IMG/VR virus record: IMGVR_UViG_3300046491_000074
Coordinates: 1-42,582 of that record
Length of the DNA: 42,582 bases
DNA from: a virus
Strand: one strand, 5' to 3'
Every line of letters begins with the position of its first letter. Positions within the stretch are counted from its first letter, which is position 1. A model generated the notes under the pieces. The model did not search any database and was not told the origin of the DNA. It saw only the letters and a list, made by a program, of their open reading frames with translations. Of the stretch, positions 37,273 through 42,582 are shown piece by piece. The translations under genes were made by a program, and so were the position numbers.

Positions 37273-37785
37273 ATGAGAAGAACTAAGTCTGTGAAATTGC
37301 TGTCGAGTTTTCGAACCCTCGATGGTAGTCAGGTCCTGGGGCTCCTAACTGCGGCTGCACCTGGAAGCACCAGCACAAACTTACCCCTCAGATTGCTCCA
37401 TGTCCCACGACCCTGCTATGTAGTCGAACCTGGGGATGTAATCGTGGACCTGAATGGAAATCTCCTCCTGTTGATGGAGACCACTCAGGGGATGCTTGAT
37501 ATGAAGAGCTTCAGAGCAGCCCAGGTTTCCAATACATACACCTGGACCAGGATGGTGAAGACGATGGACCCCGTGGCTAAGGTGATGAGGGATAATGCGC
37601 CATCAGACCTCGGCCTTGTACATGCCTACTTCGAAAACCCCACGGAGATCGCCCTGGAAAAGCTGGTCGAGAACCGATACCAGTTCTACACAGGAGAGGA
37701 TGTTCAGGTAGGAGATGTTGTCGGTGGAAAGTCGGTCAAGAAGGTTTCCCAGGTGTTGGGGGTGAAGCTTGTCTTCGCGGAATAA
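37273..37785 (+). CDS. Head-closure/connector candidate, 170 aa
   Basis: Small beta-rich protein (LRLLHVPRPCYVVEPGDVIV; LNGNLLLLMETTQGM) in the stopper position of a siphophage morphogenesis cluster. No family motif seen. Its last 17 bases overlap the next gene. Confidence 0.7.
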   Translation: MRRTKSVKLLSSFRTLDGSQVLGLLTAAAPGSTSTNLPLRLLHVPRPCYVVEPGDVIVDLNGNLLLLMETTQGMLDMKSFRAAQVSNTYTWTRMVKTMDPVAKVMRDNAPSDLGLVHAYFENPTEIALEKLVENRYQFYTGEDVQVGDVVGGKSVKKVSQVLGVKLVFAE

Positions 37786-38686
37786 CCTGAGCCTGGAAGA
37801 GGCTCTAAACCTTCTGATGCAGGAGGTTGAACTTGAAATCCTAGAGACCTCCTACAAGCGGGTGAAGGAGTTGTCTATAAAGGTCGCTAATAAGGTTGAG
37901 GTGGCTTACGATGACTTCTTTGCGGACATGTACAACTCGGTCATCGAGGACATTGAAGACTACGCTCCTACCATCCTTCGTCGCTACCTCCCACACGGTT
38001 CCTGGGATGATATAACCAAGAGATGGCATAAGACAAAGGTAAGGCATGGAGTCATCGCTGAAAACAGCGGAGATTACAACCATTTTTACCGTGGTATTAG
38101 CCACAAGGCGCTGGCTAGAAAAGCCTTGAGTCGCAGCTCTAAAGATGGTGGAGTATCAAGGGCCGGGGACAGTAAGCGGAGACCTACTAAACCTGTACAG
38201 GTTGGACCTTTTGCTAAGTACATCCAGTCCCTGCAATCAGAAGGGAACGTGGAGAGGTTCTTCGGTCCAGTGATGCTTGGCTACTCCTTTGTATCCCCGC
38301 AGATGGGGGAGAAGATTACTGCCAAGATGGGTCCCAAGAATCTTACGATGAATAACTTCGAAGACATCAATAAGATTCGCCATATCTACATAACCAACGC
38401 GAAAGGTCAACATACCACCTCTCTTCCAAGCCGACTTCAGGTTACGGCTACCATTCAAGCCTTTCCAGTGCTGGAGAGTGTCAAGAAGGATGAATGGTAC
38501 TTGGTGGACTACATCCTAAAGAGAATCGACCCAGCGAATGAGAAGCAGTGGGTGAAGATCAACGGCAGGATGGGAGGTAGGACAAGAGGGGCTCGACCGA
38601 TCAGGCCGATTATCGCGCCCTTAGTACAATACTTTATTAACCAGAAACTTGCGCGAGCAATGGAAAAGGTTATCTCAGGAGTCTGA
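37769..38686 (+). CDS. Neck/tail-completion candidate, 305 aa
   Basis: Helical N-terminal third (EEALNLLMQEVELEILETSY) and Arg/Lys-rich middle, followed by a C-terminal domain (FPVLESVKKDEWYLVDYILK). Position is that of a tail-completion or neck protein. Translation starts at TTG after GGGGGTG, overlapping the previous gene; an ATG 16 codons later is possible. Confidence 0.7.
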   Translation: MSSRNNLSLEEALNLLMQEVELEILETSYKRVKELSIKVANKVEVAYDDFFADMYNSVIEDIEDYAPTILRRYLPHGSWDDITKRWHKTKVRHGVIAENSGDYNHFYRGISHKALARKALSRSSKDGGVSRAGDSKRRPTKPVQVGPFAKYIQSLQSEGNVERFFGPVMLGYSFVSPQMGEKITAKMGPKNLTMNNFEDINKIRHIYITNAKGQHTTSLPSRLQVTATIQAFPVLESVKKDEWYLVDYILKRIDPANEKQWVKINGRMGGRTRGARPIRPIIAPLVQYFINQKLARAMEKVISGV

Positions 38687-38687
38687 C

Positions 38688-39116
38688 ATGTTAGTTCGAA
38701 ACCTTCACGCTTCAGTCCTCAGGTTCTGCTCCGACTTTGCAGAAACCCATGGGCTTACCTCAGTCAACTTTGATGCTCATGCTGACGACTCATCCCTACC
38801 CCCAGGAGATGTTGTTGGAATGTCTGGGTTATCCTGGGACGTTGACGACGAGATTCTTTCGGTGAACGTTCTGTTCGGAATTACTACCCAGGAGGATACC
38901 AATCTTTTCAAGCTGATTGAGAAGATGGATTTGCTGTTTGATCTGCTGCTACCGACGAAGCTGATACCGGCTTACGATGCCGATACGGGGGAGAGGATTG
39001 GAGAGTTCGTGGTAAGGAATGGAACCAAGGCCTTACCCGTTCAGGGGACAGAAGCCAGGCCGCTTCAGTTCGTGATGGTTGGCCTGGTTTCTACGGTGAC
39101 TTTCAACCAGAATTAA
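38688..39116 (+). CDS. Tail terminator candidate, 142 aa
   Basis: 142 aa, the typical length and position for the tail terminator protein that caps the tail tube. Strands and helices alternate (DEILSVNVLFGITTQEDTNL; LQFVMVGLVSTVTFNQN at the end). Call is by position and length. AGGAG precedes the ATG at 38688. Ends by overlapping the convergent RHH gene by four bases. Confidence 0.7.
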   Translation: MLVRNLHASVLRFCSDFAETHGLTSVNFDAHADDSSLPPGDVVGMSGLSWDVDDEILSVNVLFGITTQEDTNLFKLIEKMDLLFDLLLPTKLIPAYDADTGERIGEFVVRNGTKALPVQGTEARPLQFVMVGLVSTVTFNQN

Positions 39117-39313
39117 AGCTCAGTAACGGCACCTTCACGAATAGCCTTTGCTTCTCGTACCTTGTGGAGGTCTAGAGCCTCCTCCAGGAGTACGATGATC
39201 TCCTGGGCACGCTTACGGCGGGTTCGTTTTTCCCGCTCATCGATCTGGTCTACCAACTTCCTGGGAAGTCGAACGGTGAAGGATACTAGGTCCTTGCCAG
39301 TGGGGGTTGTCAT
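39113..39313 (-). CDS. Arc-like ribbon-helix-helix regulator, opposite strand
   Basis: 66 aa. VSFTVRLPRKLVDQIDERE followed by RKRAQEIIVLLEEAL is the strand-helix-helix of MetJ/Arc-type DNA-binding dimers. It lies reversed within the tail genes, between tail terminator and tail tube, with its own promoter overlapping that of the tube gene. It is therefore a moron-like insertion and a candidate repressor of the tube promoter or of a phage operator. ATG with AAGGC. Confidence 0.85.
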   Translation of the reverse strand: MTTPTGKDLVSFTVRLPRKLVDQIDEREKRTRRKRAQEIIVLLEEALDLHKVREAKAIREGAVTEL

Positions 39314-39348
39314 TTTGAGCCTTTTGAAGTAGGGATTTTAAAAACCAG

Positions 39349-39378
39349 TTGCCATGCGATAATAGCAGTGCGTATAAT
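39349..39378 (+). promoter_or_regulatory. Promoter of the tail tube gene
   Basis: TTGCCA, 18 bases, TATAAT, then CG. A near-consensus promoter 46 bases before the tube start, overlapped by the divergent promoter of the RHH gene. Confidence 0.75.
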
Positions 39379-39387
39379 CGCGTGCAA
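39359..39387 (-). promoter_or_regulatory. Divergent promoter of the RHH gene
   Basis: On the minus strand TTGCAC, 17 bases, TATTAT, about 45 bases upstream of the RHH ATG. It shares the same DNA as the plus-strand promoter, so binding of polymerase on one side should block the other. Confidence 0.72.
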
Positions 39388-39423
39388 CACCCTGAATTCC
39401 TTACCTCTGACTGGAGAACCCAA

Positions 39424-40233
39424 ATGGCTGGAGAAGCAAAGACCACAGCGTTCATGCTTGGCACCGCAACCATCATGCTCGGCGCGATGGCCGACCTGAT
39501 GTCCCTGAACGACAACCACTCGGTCGGCCTCGTCAAGAACGTGACCGTCAAAACCACGCCTGGTTTCACCGAACTGACCCAGGGCGTGAAGAACAGCCCG
39601 GTCTTCTCGGTCCAGACCCAGAACGACTCTGATGTGACCGGCGAGATGTACGAGTACACCTCGAAGAACCTGTCGTACTCGGCAGGTCTGGATGGTTCCT
39701 CGGTGAAAGCAACCACCGTGAAGAACACGGTCAAGACCGCAGTCGTCGCTCCGGTAGACCCAGCTCCTCTGGGTGCTGCGGCAATCCCGATGGATGATAC
39801 GGCAGGTTTCGCTGCTGGTGACACGGTGTTCGTGACCCCCCCAGGCACCGAGAATGTCATGGTACGCAACATCGCCAACATCGACGCGGCAACCAAGACC
39901 CTGACCCTGAACCTGGGCCTGCCGTTCGCCGTGCCGGTCGGCACCGTGATCCAGAAGGTCAACGTCGTCCCAGTCGGAAGCACCGACGACCAACCCTACC
40001 TGGCTGCGAAGATCGTCGGCAAGCTGGCGAACGGAGACATGGTTGCTATCCTGCTGCCGAAGGTGCGGATCACCTCGGGCCTGTCGCTGGCCTTCAAGAC
40101 CGACAACTTCGACAACATGCCGCTGCAACTGAAGGTGTACGAACAGGTCGCCAGCGACCCGTACTACCAGATGTTCCAGAAGGTCGGCCCGATGCAGAAA
40201 CCGGCGAAGGCCATGCTGCTGGCCGCTGGCTAA
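39424..40233 (+). CDS. Major tail tube protein
   Basis: 269 aa. Beta-rich (VKTTPGFTELTQGVKNSPVF; GDTVFVTPPGTENVMV) with the strand pattern of tail tube proteins and an inserted domain. GC-ending codons dominate as in the capsid gene, as expected for an abundant protein. It stacks in rings to form the tail tube around the tape measure. Start with TGGAG eight bases upstream; a longer upstream frame is not supported. Confidence 0.85.
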   Translation: MAGEAKTTAFMLGTATIMLGAMADLMSLNDNHSVGLVKNVTVKTTPGFTELTQGVKNSPVFSVQTQNDSDVTGEMYEYTSKNLSYSAGLDGSSVKATTVKNTVKTAVVAPVDPAPLGAAAIPMDDTAGFAAGDTVFVTPPGTENVMVRNIANIDAATKTLTLNLGLPFAVPVGTVIQKVNVVPVGSTDDQPYLAAKIVGKLANGDMVAILLPKVRITSGLSLAFKTDNFDNMPLQLKVYEQVASDPYYQMFQKVGPMQKPAKAMLLAAG

Positions 40234-40249
40234 GTCGTAACCTCCAAGG

Positions 40250-40280
40250 AAAAGCCCCACGAAAGTGGGGCTTTTCTTTT
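40250..40280 (+). terminator. Terminator after the tail tube gene
   Basis: Eleven-base arms AAAAGCCCCAC and GTGGGGCTTTT with GAAA loop, then CTTTTGG. Separates tube from chaperone unit. Confidence 0.88.
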
Positions 40281-40300
40281 GGAAAGACCTTGTATATACT
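40272..40300 (+). promoter_or_regulatory. Promoter-like sequence before the chaperone gene
   Basis: TATACT followed by CG as -10, with TG three bases upstream; -35 TTTTCT is poor and overlaps the terminator. Leader has CTAACCCCCAACC. Confidence 0.45.
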
Positions 40301-40333
40301 CGACGGCTCTAACCCCCAACCTTTGAGGACCTT

Positions 40334-40747
40334 ATGGACCAGAAACCCAACACTCCACCCCCGATGAGCATTTCGGTAACTGTCAACGGTGTCGAACGCG
40401 AAATCTTCATGCCGTTCGCTCTGCTGAACAGGCTGTCGCACATGCTGGGGGACATCCAGAACCTCGGCATGGTTCACCTTAACCCCGAAGTGCGTGAAAC
40501 CTTCCTGGTGGAACTCCTGCACGAGCGTGGTCCAGGCGGGAAGGTCACGAAAGAAGCCATCCTGGATGAGCTGGAGATTCCACTCCAGGACATCGAACGT
40601 CTGCTGGACTTCACTGCGGAACACATCCTGGATTTTACTCTGAGGGTCATCGAGCGAGCAACGACCCTCCAGGAAAAGAACCAGGCTCGAATGTTACACT
40701 TGAAGTCTATTCAAGCTGGGCTGGAAAACTCAACCTCGAAGAGTTAG
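40334..40747 (+). CDS. Tail assembly chaperone, short form
   Basis: 137 aa. Position between tube and tape measure and acidic helical composition fit the tail assembly chaperone (lambda gpG-like). GAGG precedes the ATG. Two in-phase slippery-like sites (GGAAAAG at 40672, GGAAAAC at 40723) lie before the stop, and the -1 frame is open from 40570 to 41013, so a longer form is likely made. Confidence 0.83.
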   Translation: MDQKPNTPPPMSISVTVNGVEREIFMPFALLNRLSHMLGDIQNLGMVHLNPEVRETFLVELLHERGPGGKVTKEAILDELEIPLQDIERLLDFTAEHILDFTLRVIERATTLQEKNQARMLHLKSIQAGLENSTSKS

Positions 40748-41013
40748 CCTGTCTGGCTTTCAACTCTACTCCCAGCCAACTCCACCGAGACATATTCTGG
40801 AATGTAACCTATGAGGATATACGGGTAAAAGCCAAGCTATACATCGGGGAAAGGCAAGCGATGATCGTACAGCAGTTCCAGGCAATGTATAAAGTCGCGG
40901 AACTAGCTTTGGGGGAGGGGAAAAGTGGAGCTGCAAAGGTTGATGCCAATACCGATCTAGTGGTTCCTAAATCGGCCCAGGAGCTGGAAGCAGCCTTCTA
41001 CAAAGTTTTCTAA
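40334..41013 (+). CDS. Tail assembly chaperone, -1 frameshifted long form
   Basis: Read with a -1 shift between 40672 and 40729, the product is 225 aa, with a 75-100-aa C-terminal extension (LACLAFNSTPSQLHRDIFWN, then GERQAMIVQQFQAMYK). Its composition and place match the lambda gpGT arrangement, in which the extension binds the tape measure. Slip site is inferred: heptamers G GAA AAG and G GAA AAC, both in the right phase, and a 6-bp hairpin at 40699-40715. Confidence 0.75.
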
Positions 41014-41023
41014 TAGCAATTTG

Positions 41024-41059
41024 AAGGGATAGTCTGTTAAAATCGGACTATCCCTTTTT
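41024..41059 (+). terminator. Terminator before the tape measure gene
   Basis: Eleven-base arms AAGGGATAGTC and GACTATCCCTT, loop 11, then TTTTT. The loop carries TAAAATCG, similar to the late -10 box. Confidence 0.8.
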
Positions 41060-41079
41060 CTATTCCGCGAGCGCAACAA

Positions 41080-42582
41080 ATGGCCGGTGAGAACAAAACC
41101 TTCAACGCAAAAGTCGCTGGTGTCGTTGACATTCAAGCCGGTGATTCCCCTAACATTATTAAGAACCTTCTGGACCTTCAGAAGCAGCTTACGCTTGAGC
41201 TGAAGAAAACGGCTAATGAGGCCACCAACGTCCATAGTGCGATTGGCCAGCCAAAGTCGGAAGAAGAACTTGATAGGTTGAAGGCCGCAGTAAAAGCCTT
41301 AGCCGGGGATTTGAAAGCTCTAGGTCTGGTCAGCAAAACTGCAAAGCTGGTTAATGTCGATGACGTTAAGACGGCAAACGAGCTGGAGCAACGCATTAAT
41401 GCTATCGTAAAAGCTTATGATAGTATGGCGAAGCAAAAGAAGATCGAAGCTGGCGCTTTTGGTCTCGACCGAACTGACCCGAAGAAAGCCGTCCAAGACC
41501 TGAAGGAGTTGGAAAAGGCTTCGAAGGCAGTTCAAGCCGCCATGAGCATGAAGGGTGATCCCAACGGAGACCTGGCTAAGTATAAACAGAAGATTGACGC
41601 CAACACCCAGGCGCTGGTTAAGCACATCGATACGATGCGCTCCGCATTGGCTTTGGAAGATGCTCACGCAAAGGCTCTGATCGCCAATGCTGACTTCGAT
41701 AAGAAGCGTTCTGAAAAGCTGGCCCAACTTCAAGCCAAGGCCATTGCGGAGAACATCCAGAGGGATAAGGCTGAAACAAAACGGCAAGAAGATGAGGCCC
41801 AGCGCCGCGCTGATAAAATGGCGGCAATTCAGGCTAAGGCTATTGCCGAGAACAACAAGCGCGATCAAGACGCCGTAAAGAAGGTCGAAGCTGCGGAGCA
41901 ACGTAAGCTCGAAGCCTTCCAGAATCGCATGACCCGACAGCGGGAGGCTGAACAGAAGGCAGAAGGTCGCCGTGCTCTTGCTCAGCAGGACCTGACCTAC
42001 AGGCTGGCAAACTCAGGCTCCGCACAGTTGGGCCTGAATCGTGCTCAACTTGACTTCTCCTCAATCGGTCGTGGTGCTGCGGCTTATCGCTTCCAGGTTG
42101 AGAGCGAACGGGCAAGCCAGTTCGCAAACCCAGCTTTCCAGGCACAAGACGCACTTCGTCGTCAACGGCTCCGAGAAGAGCAAGCCCTTACGGAGATTTA
42201 CCGCAACGCTGGAGTGCGTCCTGAATCGTCTGGTTTCTACAAACTCCAGGCTAACGAGGCAGGGGATCAGCGTCGGGTACAAGCTGCCCAGAACATCGTC
42301 GCACTCCAACGTCAACTCGTAGACCTGCAACTGAAGGGTCAACTGACAGACTCTGAATCGCTTCGTCTGCGTACGCAAATCAGCACGAAGGTTCAGGAGG
42401 AGATCGCAGCCCGAAACAAGGCCGGTAACCTCCAGGCCCAGCAGAACCAAGCCGAACGAAACATGGCTCGTGTTCAGGGGATTGGTGGAGCCTCCCTTCT
42501 TGCTGTCCAAGCTTCGCTGATGGCGAACTACTCTATCCTGAATGGTTTCACGGGGTCAATCCGTTCCGCTGTCTCAGGTTCG
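41080..42582 (+). CDS. Tape measure protein, 5' part, cut by window edge
   Basis: The frame is open from ATG 41080 for 501 codons to the window end. The product is helical, Ala/Gln/Lys-rich with coiled-coil segments and an internal near-repeat (LQAKAIAENIQRDK, then IQAKAIAENNKRDQ). This, plus its place after the chaperone, marks the tape measure that sets tail length; the full gene should be several kb. No clear Shine-Dalgarno is visible, so translation may need coupling to the chaperone. Confidence 0.9.
   Translation, partial: MAGENKTFNAKVAGVVDIQAGDSPNIIKNLLDLQKQLTLELKKTANEATNVHSAIGQPKSEEELDRLKAAVKALAGDLKALGLVSKTAKLVNVDDVKTANELEQRINAIVKAYDSMAKQKKIEAGAFGLDRTDPKKAVQDLKELEKASKAVQAAMSMKGDPNGDLAKYKQKIDANTQALVKHIDTMRSALALEDAHAKALIANADFDKKRSEKLAQLQAKAIAENIQRDKAETKRQEDEAQRRADKMAAIQAKAIAENNKRDQDAVKKVEAAEQRKLEAFQNRMTRQREAEQKAEGRRALAQQDLTYRLANSGSAQLGLNRAQLDFSSIGRGAAAYRFQVESERASQFANPAFQAQDALRRQRLREEQALTEIYRNAGVRPESSGFYKLQANEAGDQRRVQAAQNIVALQRQLVDLQLKGQLTDSESLRLRTQISTKVQEEIAARNKAGNLQAQQNQAERNMARVQGIGGASLLAVQASLMANYSILNGFTGSIRSAVSGS

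Overview
This window is part of the genome of a tailed phage or prophage, most likely a long-tailed siphovirus of a proteobacterium. The evidence is the gene order terminase, portal, protease/scaffold, decoration protein, major capsid, connectors, tail tube, frameshifted chaperone and tape measure, and strong Shine-Dalgarno sites throughout. I see no tRNA or rRNA, no CRISPR array, no insertion sequence, no integrase and no lysis cassette. Both edges cut through genes: a helicase on the left and the tape measure on the right.

Layout. Positions 1-29861 are transcribed leftward (minus strand) and hold about 68 mostly very short genes, the early/metabolic region. At 29862-30053 a divergent control region separates it from the rightward late module (30054 to the right edge). 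The early region starts with two small genes and a Prim-Pol/D5 primase-helicase (26712-29138), closed by a terminator at about 26640. Then come two isolated genes (25741-26502, 24397-25308) separated by repeat-rich non-coding DNA. Next is a gene-free stretch of about 1.1 kb (23280-24396), then a dense cassette of small genes running to position 1, many joined by ATGA stop/start overlaps. Recognisable members are a tandem NinX-like pair, a cysteine-protease-like zinc-ribbon protein, an AT-hook/HNH-like protein, an ArdA-like protein, a small lipoprotein, a KTSC protein, dUTPase, dNMP kinase, a two-HTH regulator, a PAPS-reductase-family PP-loop protein and a SNF2-like helicase. Several genes under 60 codons are listed here.

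The late module is a textbook siphophage morphogenesis order: GpA-like terminase large subunit, portal, protease fused to a scaffold-like coiled coil, decoration protein, major capsid protein, terminator, head-tail connector genes, tail terminator candidate, a reverse-strand ribbon-helix-helix gene, tail tube, terminator, chaperone with a -1 frameshift extension, terminator, tape measure. Several late units have their own promoter-like sequence with a TAtAnTCG -10 element and end in strong hairpin terminators, so capsid and tube genes look like separately controlled transcription units.

The most unusual content is non-coding. Three families of short palindromes occur only between genes or in doubtful ORFs: seven copies of TCCCKASTMGGGA (17.9-25.4 kb), four of them just upstream of gene starts; four copies of ATGATANTATCAT (23.7-24.1 kb and the divergent control region); and a pair with a CTCATAAATGAG core (6.05 kb and 30.02 kb). 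With a 14-bp inverted repeat, tandem arrays and hairpin leaders they suggest a phage-specific regulatory network, possibly with the replication origin in 23.3-24.4 kb. Functions of most small early genes are unknown and are marked so.
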